64,000 nucleotides of DNA from Metabacillus dongyingensis (GCF_019933155.2 NZ_CP082944.1:4528001-4592000); one strand, 5' to 3'. Positions 18,661 through 27,391 are shown, counted from the first letter of the stretch. Numbers and translations: made by a program. Notes: generated from the sequence alone by a model not told the origin.

Positions 18661-18687
18661 AAAGGACATCATTTCCTGGTGTCCTTT
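18661..18687 (+). terminator. Hairpin after the repetitive protein gene
   Basis: AAAGGACA and TGTCCTTT pair directly after the stop codon. The following T tract is interrupted, so termination may be weak. Confidence 0.45.
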
Positions 18688-18779
18688 GCCCATTTTTCCC
18701 CTTGCCATTATAACTATATTGAATTAATACACGATATTGTATTTAATAGTGATAGAAGCTTACTAATGAGGTGTGAAGA

Positions 18780-19139
18780 ATGAATAAGACAGTCAGTTCA
18801 AATTACATCCAGCAGCATCTTGCGAATGAAAGGACTTACCTTGCATGGATCAGAACTTCTATTGCAATTATCGGAATTGGATTTTTGATGACAAACATCC
18901 ATTTCACCTTTTTGCCTAAGCTCTCCTCTCTTACTGATACCGTCACAATGGGCACTGGCATTGTTTCTATCATCTCAGGAATTGCGATTGTCCTTTTTTC
19001 CACGTATGACTATCTGAAAAAGATGAAACAGATTGATGCCCAGACGTTTGAGCCTTCAAAGAATATCGTTATTCTTCTCTCTTTTATTATTTTAATTTTC
19101 ATTCTTGGATTTGCCTTTTATTTTATGATGATCATATAA
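18780..19139 (+). CDS. DUF202 (YidH) family membrane protein
   Basis: This 119-residue protein has three membrane helices. The family signature LANERTYLAWIRTSIA lies at residues 14-29 just before the first helix. It matches the YidH/DUF202 family, whose function is unknown. GAGGTGTG precedes the ATG. It is a single gene with a terminator at 19144. Confidence 0.88.
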   Translation: MNKTVSSNYIQQHLANERTYLAWIRTSIAIIGIGFLMTNIHFTFLPKLSSLTDTVTMGTGIVSIISGIAIVLFSTYDYLKKMKQIDAQTFEPSKNIVILLSFIILIFILGFAFYFMMII

Positions 19140-19143
19140 CAAA

Positions 19144-19176
19144 AAAGCAGCGGAAAAATCCCGTTGCTTTTTTTTA
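19144..19176. terminator. Bidirectional terminator
   Basis: AAAGCAGCGG and CCGTTGCTTT pair, with A-rich and T-rich flanks on the two sides. It could serve the DUF202 gene and a small minus-strand gene. Confidence 0.75.
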
Positions 19177-19204
19177 TAAAATGTCCATCCAAATCTACAG
19201 GCTC

Positions 19205-19264
19205 TCATTCGCCCTTCAGATAAGAAACAGTCATTCCTTCTTCCACAAGCATTTCGCCTGTCAT
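19205..19264 (-). CDS. Possible 19-aa peptide gene
   Basis: A short frame (MTGEMLVEEGMTV...) starts at an ATG ten bases after a consensus AAGGAGG and ends at TGA before the bidirectional terminator. The strong ribosome binding site in otherwise empty sequence is the only support. It may instead be the remnant of a longer gene. Confidence 0.3.
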   Translation of the reverse strand: MTGEMLVEEGMTVSYLKGE

Positions 19265-19373
19265 AATGGATGATCCTCCTTCTTACCAATAATTTTAAAT
19301 GATCCTGGTTGTGAAATTATGTGAATTTGTGTTAATAATAGGTTATCCATTCATACAAAAGCAGGTGAAAAGA

Positions 19374-20156
19374 TTGTTAGCACATGATCGTCATCAAAAT
19401 ATTTTGGAATATTTACGAAATAATAAATCATTAAAGGTCTCTTCGATCACCAAACTGTTCGGAGTATCTACCGAAACAGTACGCAGGGATTTAGAACATC
19501 TCGAGAAAGAAGGGTATTTACGAAGGGTAAGGGGAGGAGCAGTCTTAGACAATGTGAACAGCCAAGAAGTCAATTTCACATTGAGGGAAGCCAAAAACAT
19601 TCAGGAAAAAAAGGAAATAGCAAAAATTGCTGTACAATATGTGACGGAAGGTCAATCCATTGCGTTGGATGTCAGTACAACTAATACTGAATTTGCGAAG
19701 GAATTAAAACAGAGGTTTCAGAGACTTACCGTTATCACAAATTCGTTAATCATTGCTAATGAACTTTCAGATATGCCTCAATATACAATTTTGATGCCCG
19801 GAGGTGTACTTCGAAATGAAGAATTATGCCTGGTAGGTCATTTAGCAGAGGAATTTTTCAAGGGGTTTCACATTGATACGTTTTTTATGAGTGTAAGTGG
19901 TATTTCTTTGACTGAAGGACTTACAGATTACGGGTTAGGAGAATACCAAGTGAAAATGAGTATGCTTGAAAACTCTCAAAATGTCATTGTGCTGGCTGAT
20001 AGCAGCAAATTCGATGTTGCATCTTTGTTGAAAGTTTGTCATTTTGACAGAATCGAGCGCATTATTTCTGATTCCAAACTTTCAGAAAAAGTCCTGCAGA
20101 AGTACAAAAACGAAGGTATCGAAATTGCGAATAAGTCTATTATTGAGGAAAAGTGA
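19374..20156 (+). CDS. DeoR-family transcriptional regulator
   Basis: The product is 260 residues. The N-terminal helix-turn-helix (SITKLFGVSTETVRRDLEHL) and the sugar-phosphate-binding DeoRC domain (GGVLRNEELCLVGHLAEEF, ADSSKFDV) are complete. The TTG at 19374 is chosen because AGGTG lies six bases upstream and the resulting start LLAHDRHQNIL is typical of the family. It presumably represses a carbohydrate gene set in response to a sugar phosphate. No sugar operon is adjacent, only a HAD phosphatase 414 bp downstream. Confidence 0.85.
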   Translation: MLAHDRHQNILEYLRNNKSLKVSSITKLFGVSTETVRRDLEHLEKEGYLRRVRGGAVLDNVNSQEVNFTLREAKNIQEKKEIAKIAVQYVTEGQSIALDVSTTNTEFAKELKQRFQRLTVITNSLIIANELSDMPQYTILMPGGVLRNEELCLVGHLAEEFFKGFHIDTFFMSVSGISLTEGLTDYGLGEYQVKMSMLENSQNVIVLADSSKFDVASLLKVCHFDRIERIISDSKLSEKVLQKYKNEGIEIANKSIIEEK

Positions 20157-20180
20157 CTGTCCACTTTCCCTCTTTTTTTT
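20145..20180 (+). terminator. Terminator overlapping the deoR-type stop codon
   Basis: GAGGAAAAGTG and CACTTTCCCTC form an 11-bp stem with one mismatch, followed by eight T. The 5' arm includes the stop codon. Confidence 0.8.
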
Positions 20181-20552
20181 GCCCTTTTCGTAAATATTGT
20201 TATCTAAAAAGGCCTCAGTCATCCTTTTTCAAAAATACCCCATCCCCCTCGCTTCAATAAATTCAACATTACTTGATAATATAGTTAATCCATAGAGTGT
20301 AAATATATAGAAAATTGTATAAATGTGTTGTTTTAAGTTTATTAACAAATATTCAACAATAATTTACACAATTATTAAATAAAATCAATAATCGATGAGT
20401 ATTATTTATGGATGAAAGAGGTTTTTTGTGCAATAAAGTGTTATTTTGTTATTCAAAAACTGACAACTTAAAGGCCCAATTCAGCAGATGTATTTCTGTT
20501 TTTATTACCTGCTCTCACCTTTAATGTGGGACAAAAAAATAATTAATAGAGA
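20181..20552. other. AT-rich intergenic region
   Basis: About 370 bp of very AT-rich sequence separates the DeoR gene from the HAD phosphatase gene. It presumably contains the phosphatase promoter (TTTACA near 20362 is a possible -35). No clear operator, repeat or coding remnant was recognised. Confidence 0.35.
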
Positions 20553-20570
20553 ATGAAAGGAAATGGCATT

Positions 20571-21296
20571 TTGGAAATTAAAGGGATTTTGTTTGATAAA
20601 GACGGAACGTTATTACAATTTAGGGAGATTTGGATTCAAATCTCTTATGAAATTATTGATGAGCTACTAAACAGGATAGAAGATAAGGGCAATACAACAT
20701 TAAAAGAGAAGCTGTGTCATGGAATAGGGTTAAGAAACGGAATAGTTGATGAAAAAGGATATTTAGCTTGCGGAACATCATTAGATATGGCCGATGCATT
20801 TAATAAAATACTCCCAAAAGATATGCCGCATTTGCACCAGTGGCTGTCTGAGCGTTTGTTAGCAAAGACGAAAGAACATATAGATAAAATAAAACCGGTT
20901 TGCGACCTGTCACTGCTTTTTTCTTCCTTAACGCATAAGGGGATCATAGCAGGGATCGCTACGGCAGATGACTATGAGACTACAAAACTTTGTTTACAGC
21001 AATTAGGCATTTTAAATGATGTTCAATTTTTAGGAACAGCAGATTTATATAAAAAAAAGCCCTTTCCTGACGTGGTTGAAGAATTCTGCAAAAAGTTTCA
21101 TCTAAAAAAAGAAGAAGTTGTCATTGTTGGAGATACAATCATTGATATGCAGCTGGCTAAAAATAGCAGTGCTCGTTTCGGAGTAGGTGTTTTGTCAGGA
21201 GTTGGTTCTTATCAAGAACTATATCAGCTAGCTCACTTTGTTATTCCGAGTGTCGATTATCTTATTGATGGAAATGACAGGTTCATCTGGGAGTAA
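20571..21296 (+). CDS. HAD-superfamily phosphatase
   Basis: The product is 241 residues. HAD motif I is DKDGTL, motif II is in IATADD, motif III is the Lys in KKKPFPDVV and motif IV is GDTIIDM. The helical cap between motifs I and II suggests a small phosphorylated substrate such as a sugar phosphate. The TTG at 20571 is preferred because AAAGGA lies nine bases upstream. The in-frame ATG at 20553 has none. Substrate is unknown. Confidence 0.8.
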   Translation: MEIKGILFDKDGTLLQFREIWIQISYEIIDELLNRIEDKGNTTLKEKLCHGIGLRNGIVDEKGYLACGTSLDMADAFNKILPKDMPHLHQWLSERLLAKTKEHIDKIKPVCDLSLLFSSLTHKGIIAGIATADDYETTKLCLQQLGILNDVQFLGTADLYKKKPFPDVVEEFCKKFHLKKEEVVIVGDTIIDMQLAKNSSARFGVGVLSGVGSYQELYQLAHFVIPSVDYLIDGNDRFIWE

Positions 21297-21351
21297 AGTT
21301 TATGTCATCTATACCTAATAGGGCAAGTCCATAAATTAGGATGAGAAGGAG

Positions 21352-21519
21352 GTGATCGGTCACTGGCATCTCAACAAGCAAATGATTGAGTTATTACAAA
21401 ATATTACTTAAGTTTCAAGGAGTTTAGTTTTAACATACCGCACCATTGAAAAACTATTTCAGAATGAGAAGAAAGTGTTTATTACAGCCGTGACTTCTGC
21501 TGAAAGCATGAATCAGTAA
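21352..21519 (+). pseudogene. Possible gene remnant
   Basis: One frame runs from a GTG after AAGGAGG through QMIELLQNIT, a TAA, and on to LTYRTIEKLFQNEKKVF and a final stop. Removal of one in-frame stop would give a 55-residue peptide. I do not recognise the family. It may be a decayed gene or chance. Confidence 0.25.
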
Positions 21520-21603
21520 ATTTGCAGAGCCGGAAAGAAAAAACGATATCAATGAATGAAACGTTTTGACTACACTAAATTTCATGAAAAGAGGAGTAAA
21601 TCA

Positions 21604-23340
21604 ATGAGCAATGATCAATCACAAAATAAAACAGAAGAATTATCGCATGTTGATACTTTTAACCAAGGAATGGACCGACGCAGCTTTATCAAAAAGACAA
21701 CTGGAGTGGCCGGAGTTGCTTTAGGTTTAACTCTTGCAAGCTCACTGCCTGGCATACCAGTAAATGCAGCATCAATCACTTCCAGCCCTTCCTTTTTAAA
21801 TCCAAAAGGAAAAAAACCTAATTTAATATTTCCAGTTATAAGCGATGTTCATATCAATGCGGACAGTAATAACACATTAGAAAAATTCACCACTACTCTA
21901 GAACAATTAAACCGGGCAGTGCCAAAGCAGCACGCTTTTGTAGTTGTTGGTGATTTAACAGATAATGGTGTTACTGCAGAGTATGACAAGTTTATGTCTG
22001 CTTACAATACCAAAAAACAATCTAAAGCAGTTTCTATGTTTGCAATCGGAAATCATGACTACTGGAATGGATTATCAGTAACTGACGCTCAAAAAAGGTT
22101 TTTCGAGAAAACAGGAATGAAATCTATTTACTATCACAAGGTAATCAAAGGCTATCATTTTATTGTTTTAGGCACAGAAGATGGCAGAACAGAAGGAACA
22201 TTTTCACAAAAGCAAATTGATTGGCTTGGTGAACAATTAAGGCAAGCAAACGCTGATGATCCAAAAAAACCAATTTTCGTCTTCCACCATCAGCCTATCA
22301 AAGATACCATTTATGGAAGCGAATGGGGCTTCTCAGAAAACAAAGACCTTTTTTACAATACGCTGAAAGAATATCCGCAAGCCATTACTTTTTCCGGTCA
22401 CACACATTACCCTTTAGATGATCCAAGAATTATCCATCAAAAAGATTTTACTACTATTGGGACTTCTACAGGTGCTTACCTGTGGCTTGATAGCGGAAGA
22501 ATTCAGGGAGAAGTGCCTGAAGGAGCAGATATACTGAATCAAGCTCTTGTGGTAGAGGTTTATGACAACAAAGTTTTGCTTCATCGCCGCGATATTCATA
22601 AAAATGCTTGGACAGGGGAACCATTTGAGATTAGCTATCCTGCTGATAAGCGTAAATTTAAATATACAGAAGATCGAGACAAAAATGCACCTTTCTTTAA
22701 GCCAAATTCAATGCTTGCCATTGATCATGAAAAAACGACGGCTGCCAGTTTAGCAATCATGTTTACTCAAGCTAAAGATAATCTTCTCCTGCACGACTAT
22801 AAAGTAGTAGTGAAAAAAGCAGAAACAAAGGAGATTGCTAAACAATTCCTTGCGTTCTCAGAGTTCTACAAAGATCCTGTACCAAATCCATTGACATTGC
22901 CAATCGACGGATTGCTCCCTAATACATTATATGAGATTGAAGTACATGCCCTTGATGCATATGGAAATGTAAGTAGAAATTCTTTGAAAGTATTAGGAAA
23001 AACATTGGACGGGGTGGTTAAAGATATAACGATTACCTTATCCAAAAATGAGTTAAATGGTGTAGATGATACTGTGGAAGTTTCGGTTGAAAATGCCAGA
23101 ATCCCTAACGGTGACTGGATTGGTATATATGAAGTAAATGAAAAACCGGGAGATATTGCTTCAATATGGTGGATGTATACTAAAATAACAGATGGAACAT
23201 GTAAATTTACTTATGACCCAAAAAACAATGCAAATCCAGGCAGATACAAAGAAGGTGCTACATATAAATTCGTCTATTTCTATGGCAGCGGATATGAGTC
23301 TGCAGCTTCAACAACATTCACAGTAGGAAGTAAAGAATAG
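21604..23340 (+). CDS. Tat-exported metallophosphoesterase
   Basis: The product is 578 residues from the ATG at 21604, which has GAGGAG seven bases upstream. The N-terminus has a twin-arginine signal (DRRSFIKK, then a hydrophobic stretch and VNAA). A calcineurin-like phosphoesterase domain follows with ISDVHINAD, VVGDLTDNG, GNHDYW, FHHQP and SGHTHYP. From about residue 390 come two beta-rich domains, one fibronectin-III-like and one ending YGSGYESAASTTF. It acts outside the membrane on an unknown phosphoester. A tatA gene follows 75 bp downstream, as with phoD-tatAd in B. subtilis, although this is not a PhoD-type enzyme. Confidence 0.9.
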   Translation: MSNDQSQNKTEELSHVDTFNQGMDRRSFIKKTTGVAGVALGLTLASSLPGIPVNAASITSSPSFLNPKGKKPNLIFPVISDVHINADSNNTLEKFTTTLEQLNRAVPKQHAFVVVGDLTDNGVTAEYDKFMSAYNTKKQSKAVSMFAIGNHDYWNGLSVTDAQKRFFEKTGMKSIYYHKVIKGYHFIVLGTEDGRTEGTFSQKQIDWLGEQLRQANADDPKKPIFVFHHQPIKDTIYGSEWGFSENKDLFYNTLKEYPQAITFSGHTHYPLDDPRIIHQKDFTTIGTSTGAYLWLDSGRIQGEVPEGADILNQALVVEVYDNKVLLHRRDIHKNAWTGEPFEISYPADKRKFKYTEDRDKNAPFFKPNSMLAIDHEKTTAASLAIMFTQAKDNLLLHDYKVVVKKAETKEIAKQFLAFSEFYKDPVPNPLTLPIDGLLPNTLYEIEVHALDAYGNVSRNSLKVLGKTLDGVVKDITITLSKNELNGVDDTVEVSVENARIPNGDWIGIYEVNEKPGDIASIWWMYTKITDGTCKFTYDPKNNANPGRYKEGATYKFVYFYGSGYESAASTTFTVGSKE

Positions 23341-23415
23341 TATTAGTAATATCTTAAAATTTAAAATATAGAACTGTATATAAGATCATTAATCATATTT
23401 CAAGGAGGGAACAGC

Positions 23416-23592
23416 ATGTTTCAAAATATCGGCATACCCGGATTAATCTTAATTTTGATCATTGCTCTCATCATATTTGGTCCATCTAAGTTACCTGAAA
23501 TTGGACGGGCCTTTGGCAGCACACTGCGCGAATTTAAAAGCTCTGCTAAGGATTTAATTTCAGACGATAAAGAAAAGGAACAATCCAAATAA
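23416..23592 (+). CDS. tatA: TatA twin-arginine translocase subunit
   Basis: This 58-residue protein has one N-terminal membrane helix ([15 protein letters not shown]), the invariant hinge [14 protein letters not shown] and a charged amphipathic tail. These are the hallmarks of TatA. AAGGAGG lies seven bases before the ATG. It follows the Tat-dependent phosphoesterase gene and is probably cotranscribed to help its export. No tatC lies nearby, so a TatC encoded elsewhere must be used. Confidence 0.92.
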   Translation: MFQNIGIPGLILILIIALIIFGPSKLPEIGRAFGSTLREFKSSAKDLISDDKEKEQSK

Positions 23593-23603
23593 AATGGAAC
23601 TTT

Positions 23604-23637
23604 CATCAGTGGAGCTTTTGCTACACCCCCACTGATG
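23604..23637 (+). terminator. Hairpin after tatA
   Basis: CATCAGTGG and CCACTGATG form a perfect 9-bp stem. The following GTTTGTTG tail is only partly T-rich. Confidence 0.6.
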
Positions 23638-23729
23638 GTTTGTTGAGCAAACGGACCTTTGCGGCAATTTACCCAACCTTCGATTCACTTTCATTAGGAC
23701 ACTGCCCGTTAATATAGGATAACTGGTTT

Positions 23730-23768
23730 GAAGATGTGAGCAGAAAGCTTACATCTTCCACTTTTTTT
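23730..23768 (+). terminator. Orphan terminator hairpin
   Basis: GAAGATGTGAGC and GCTTACATCTTC form a near-perfect 12-bp stem followed by CACTTTTTTT. No intact gene precedes it within 100 bp. Confidence 0.6.
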
Positions 23769-24018
23769 GAAATGAGAAAATCTGTATCTAATCAAAAGCA
23801 TCCCTTTGGGGTATATGCAACCAATAGTGTCCCTATGAAATGCTGCCCTTCTCCTATTAATCCTCCTGATGCAGTTCTATATCCTCAACAAATCACCATA
23901 ATATGCAACAGCGAAGCTTATTATATACCTCCAATAAGTTGCTTTACCTTCCATCCAAATTTTACTACATTTAAATATTTGAATATTTCGATATTTATCT
24001 TTATAATAGAAAAAAGGG
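23769..24018 (-). pseudogene. Possible decayed coding fragment
   Basis: Read on the minus strand, 23795-23885 gives GYRTASGGLIGEGQHFIG followed by a stop and further protein-like sequence. The composition looks coding but the family is not recognised and there is no start. The plus-strand frame over the same bases has no ribosome binding site. Confidence 0.2.
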
Positions 24019-24035
24019 TAAGGAGATGAGTGCTT

Positions 24036-24236
24036 ATGGAAAAAAAGTATTTGCTTAATCCCCCACAACAACCTGAAGTAAAAATCCTGGATTCTTTATT
24101 CGCCGAAATGGTGTTAGACAAAGCTCTTCTTAATTTCCGTAAAGAGCAAATCCAAAAAGAAATTGATCACTCGCTACAAAATAAAAACAAAGAAGAATTC
24201 ATGCGATTAACTGAGGAATTAAAGAATATTTCCTAA
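24036..24236 (+). CDS. Small IDEAL-domain protein
   Basis: This 66-residue protein ends in the IDEAL motif region (IQKEIDHSLQNKNKEEFMRL). The IDEAL domain is found at the C-terminus of Bacillus proteins such as YpiB and ComK-interacting factors. The ATG at 24036 is chosen over an in-frame GTG at 24030 because AAGGAGA is nine to ten bases upstream of it. Function unknown, with protein-protein contact likely. A bidirectional terminator follows. Confidence 0.8.
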   Translation: MEKKYLLNPPQQPEVKILDSLFAEMVLDKALLNFRKEQIQKEIDHSLQNKNKEEFMRLTEELKNIS

Positions 24237-24283
24237 CTGCTGTATATATTTCGGGTAGATAAAATGTTCAAACTATAAAAAAA

Positions 24284-24316
24284 GGGAAGAAGGTAGAAAT
24301 ACTTCTTCCCTTTTTT
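24284..24316. terminator. Bidirectional terminator
   Basis: GGGAAGAAG and CTTCTTCCC form a perfect 9-bp stem flanked by an A run and six T. Confidence 0.85.
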
Positions 24317-24332
24317 CATTAACTGAAAGAAC

Positions 24333-24509
24333 TCATTCCTTTATGGACCAAACTACAATAATGATATTTCCCCCTTGATTAATTCGTTTAATTAACTCTT
24401 CAAGCCAATAAATTGTGTGCTCTATTCTAGTTGAAACATAGCCTCTCATAAATTCTGCAAACTTCTCGTGTTCTTTGTCTATCTGAAACTGCTTTTCAAC
24501 ATTGCTGAT
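24333..24509 (-). pseudogene. Start-less coding fragment
   Basis: A 177-bp open frame on the minus strand reads KQFQIDKEHEKFAEFMRGY and continues to WLEELIKRI and IIVVWSIKE before the stop. It has protein-like composition and ends at the bidirectional terminator. It lacks a ribosome binding site and a TAA precedes it. It is probably the 3' end of a decayed gene whose family is not recognised. Confidence 0.35.
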
Positions 24510-24644
24510 TTACTCTGCTGTAATGGGATGTTTTTATACAAATTAATATATTTAATCCAGAATTTAGTAGTGATATAAAACAGGAATAAAAATGTGGTTT
24601 ACGTCAGTCTCGGCTAATTACGGTACAGCAAACCGATGACGTTG

Positions 24645-24958
24645 AGTACTCATTGAGTGCGTATGATTCCCCTTTTCTGGCTCAACCCTGAATTTGGGTA
24701 CTCATTGAGTGCGTATGATTCCCCTTTTCTGGCTCAACCCTGAATTTGGGTACTCATTGCTTGCGTATGATTCCTCTTTTCTGGCTCAACCCTGAATTTG
24801 AGTACTCATTGAGTGCGTATGATTCCTCTTTTCTGGCTCACCCCTGAATTTGGGTACTCATTGAGTGCGTATGATTCCCCTTTTCTGGTTCACCCCTGAA
24901 TTTGGGTACTCATTGCTTGCGTATGATTCCTCTTTTCTGGCTCACCCCCTGAATGAAG
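24645..24958. repeat. 52-bp tandem array, six units (family 1, locus A)
   Basis: TACTCATTG recurs at 24647, 24699, 24751, 24803, 24855 and 24907, always 52 bp apart (the fourth to sixth also keep this spacing). Each unit contains ACTCATTGAGT (or the variant ACTCATTGCTT), GCGTATGATTCC and GGCTCAACCCTGAATTTG. It is non-coding and shares its unit with the larger array at 50566-51677. Confidence 0.93.
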
Positions 24959-25003
24959 GTAAAAAAATTCAAAGGTTATCATCTTAAGAGAAAATAATAT
25001 TCA

Positions 25004-25044
25004 AGCAGAATCCCTATACGCAGACATAGAGATTCTGCTTTTTT
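25004..25044. terminator. Terminator between the 52-bp array and padR-type gene
   Basis: AGCAGAATCCCTAT and ATAGAGATTCTGCT pair with one mismatch around an 8-base loop, with six T on the plus side. It overlaps the stop of the convergent PadR-like gene and may act in both directions. Confidence 0.65.
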
Positions 25045-25661
25045 CAATCATCGATCTGCTTTAAAAAAGTTAAGAGCTTTTCCATCCAGCGAATATTTTG
25101 CTCTGCTTGGCTAAATGCATGTTCACTAATAAATTGTACAGACTTCTGCTGTTTTTCACCGAGGAGTGCAAGACGTTTTTTGATTTCTTCTTTATTTTTA
25201 GTCTCTCTATATTGAGTCCATCTTTTCTTTTCTTGTTTGATAGCATCCTCTAGATAAAAAGCGGCTTTAACTGGATCAATATATTTCAACAGATAAATGG
25301 ATATGTATAGGTCTTCTACCTTTGAAACTTTTTTATAACTGCTGTAAATCTCTTGTTCAAGAAAATGTCTTCCATCCTGAGTAATCCTGTACAGGGTTTT
25401 GTTTGGACGATTTTCTTTCTGAATGGATTCGACAGGTTCAATGAATCCTTTTTTCTTCAGCGCCTCAAAGTTATAGTAAAATTTTCCTTCACTCATTTTA
25501 TTTATAGGTAGTGCATCAAGCAAAATTTTCTTTAATTTGTAAGGATGACTATTTTCATCGGCTAAACTCCCGAGTATAAATAATGAAAGAGACAAGAGGA
25601 ATTCTCCTTTCAGATAAAAATTCTTTAAACCCTTAAATTTTATCATATTAAGCTTCGTCAT
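25044..25661 (-). CDS. PadR-like transcriptional regulator
   Basis: This 205-residue protein has an N-terminal winged helix (EGKFYYNFEALKKKGFIEPV, then NRPNKTLYRITQDGRHFL) typical of PadR. A helical C-terminal dimerisation domain follows. It is divergent from a cytochrome P450 gene, and a perfect palindrome at 25806-25825 lies between the two. It probably represses the P450 in response to a hydrophobic compound, which is inference. No strong ribosome binding site marks the start, and ATG codons further in are possible. Confidence 0.7.
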   Translation of the reverse strand: MTKLNMIKFKGLKNFYLKGEFLLSLSLFILGSLADENSHPYKLKKILLDALPINKMSEGKFYYNFEALKKKGFIEPVESIQKENRPNKTLYRITQDGRHFLEQEIYSSYKKVSKVEDLYISIYLLKYIDPVKAAFYLEDAIKQEKKRWTQYRETKNKEEIKKRLALLGEKQQKSVQFISEHAFSQAEQNIRWMEKLLTFLKQIDD

Positions 25662-25805
25662 ACTTCCGCTTTATACAATCGAATCGTTCCATTTTCTTAT
25701 TATGTATAGCTGTTGACATCATCGAAGACCAGAAATCAACGCTAATTAAAACCGAATTCCAACCATATGCAGGTTCCATGTCCTATTTCCATTTACTCTA
25801 TAAAA

Positions 25806-25825
25806 ATTACTCTGATTAGAGTAAT
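25806..25825. promoter_or_regulatory. Operator-like palindrome between padR-type gene and P450
   Basis: TTACTCT, GATT, AGAGTAA form a perfect inverted repeat that extends one more A-T pair outward. A further TTTACTCT half-site occurs just upstream near 25793. The position in the divergent control region suggests it is the binding site of the PadR-like regulator. Confidence 0.6.
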
Positions 25826-25917
25826 GTGGAATTAGGGAGTGGTCACACCGGTATGATACTTTATTAAAAAGTAAAGGCAAGTTGTGTAATCCATTTTGAA
25901 GGAGGAATAGAATTATT

Positions 25918-27147
25918 ATGAATAAAGAAGTCATTCCAATTAAAGAAATCACAAATTTCCAGTCACGTGCAGAGGAATTTTTTCCGATTGATTGGTATAA
26001 AGAAATGTTGCACCATCATCCTGTTTATTATCATGAAAAAACAAATACATGGAATGTGTTTAAATATGAAGATGTTAAACAGGTTTTAAGCAACTATGAA
26101 TTCTTTTCAAGTGAAGGATCTAGAACAACTATTTTTGTTGGAGCTAATAACAAACAAGAAAAGCCTTCTCCTATAAACATTACAAATATGGACCCTCCTC
26201 AACATAGGAAGAGTCGCTCTTTATTGGCAGCAGCTTTCACTCCCCGCAGCTTGAAAAACTGGGAACCTCGTATTCAACAGATTGCAGCTGAACTTGTAGA
26301 AGACATAAAAGAGAACTCTGATGTTAATATAGTTGAAGCCTTGGCGTCTCCTTTACCCAGTCTAGTTATAGCCGATTTATTTGGGGTACCAATACAAGAT
26401 AGGCATCAATTCAAAAAATGGGTTGATATCCTTTTCCAACCTTACGACAAAGAAAGGCTGGAAGAAATTGAACTAGAAAAACAAAACGCCGCAAACGAAT
26501 ATTTCCAATATCTCTACCCTATAGTTGTTCAAAAACGTTTGAATCTTTCTGACGATATTATCTCTGACTTAATCCAAGTTGAGGTAGATGGTGAAAAGTA
26601 TACGGATGAGGAAATAGTGCAGGTCACAATGTTGCTTTTAGGTGCGGGTGTTGAAACAACCAGCCATGCGATCGCCAATACTTTCTATTCATTTCTCTAT
26701 GATGATGAGTCATTATATGGGGTGCTAAAAAATAATTTGGAATTAGTGCCGCACGCAGTTGAAGAAATGCTCCGATACCGTTTTCAAATGTCACGAAGAG
26801 ATCGTACTGTAAAACAAGACAATAATTTATTAGGCGTTGAGTTAAAAAAAGGAGACGTAGTCATCGCGTGGATGAGTGCATCCAACATGGATGAAAATAT
26901 GTTTGACGATCCTTTCTCTCTAGACATTCATCGTTCAAACAATAAAAAGCATTTGACATTCGGAAATGGTCCACATTTCTGTTTAGGTGCACCTCTTGCA
27001 CGATTAGAAATGAAAATTGCACTTGAGGCATTCTTACAAAAGTTTTCTCGTATCGAACCAGTAAATGAGTTTGAATTAGAAAAAAATTTAACTGCTTCAG
27101 CTACGGGACAGTCCTTAACTTATCTACCGATGAAGGTTTACAAGTAA
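25918..27147 (+). CDS. Cytochrome P450 (CYP109-like)
   Basis: This 409-residue soluble P450 has the oxygen-binding I-helix LGAGVETTSHAIA, the K-helix EEMLRYR and the heme loop FGNGPHFCLGAPLAR with the Cys ligand. The sequence style is that of Bacillus CYP109 (YjiB) enzymes, which hydroxylate fatty acids, terpenes and steroids. The substrate here is unknown, and no redox partner is adjacent. GAAGGAGG lies 12 bases before the ATG. It is divergent from a PadR-like gene. Confidence 0.92.
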   Translation: MNKEVIPIKEITNFQSRAEEFFPIDWYKEMLHHHPVYYHEKTNTWNVFKYEDVKQVLSNYEFFSSEGSRTTIFVGANNKQEKPSPINITNMDPPQHRKSRSLLAAAFTPRSLKNWEPRIQQIAAELVEDIKENSDVNIVEALASPLPSLVIADLFGVPIQDRHQFKKWVDILFQPYDKERLEEIELEKQNAANEYFQYLYPIVVQKRLNLSDDIISDLIQVEVDGEKYTDEEIVQVTMLLLGAGVETTSHAIANTFYSFLYDDESLYGVLKNNLELVPHAVEEMLRYRFQMSRRDRTVKQDNNLLGVELKKGDVVIAWMSASNMDENMFDDPFSLDIHRSNNKKHLTFGNGPHFCLGAPLARLEMKIALEAFLQKFSRIEPVNEFELEKNLTASATGQSLTYLPMKVYK

Positions 27148-27391
27148 GGATTAAGATATGTTAGTGGAATTTGGGAGCATCAGATCACTTCTGTTGTTCT
27201 CTTTTTTATTGATTCTGGTTAAATATCCTTTTTCAACTAAAGTATCAACTAAAAGCAAGTTCAATCGAAAAAAACTATGAATCACATTCCAACTGAAATG
27301 TAATCCATAGTTCCTTAAGTTAATGACATTGATTACCAAATCGGTTTTGCTTCAGAATCTACTCTTTTACTGTGAATTATATCTATGGGCT

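Noticed and set aside
21550..21566. Catabolite-responsive element (ATGAAACGTTTTGAC)
   Set aside because: It lacks the base between TGAAA and CG required by the CcpA consensus and sits inside a leader without promoter support.
23736..24029. 97-codon plus-strand frame
   Set aside because: It starts inside a terminator hairpin, has no ribosome binding site and has an unnatural composition. The opposite strand looks more coding.
24645..24958. CRISPR array or transposon end
   Set aside because: Units are contiguous with no spacers, there is no terminal inverted repeat and no transposase nearby.
27151..27339. 62-codon minus-strand frame after the P450 gene
   Set aside because: It has a weak MarR-like flavour (VDTLVEKGYLTRINKKENN) but no start signal and no helix-turn-helix. 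At most it is a remnant, so it was not called.
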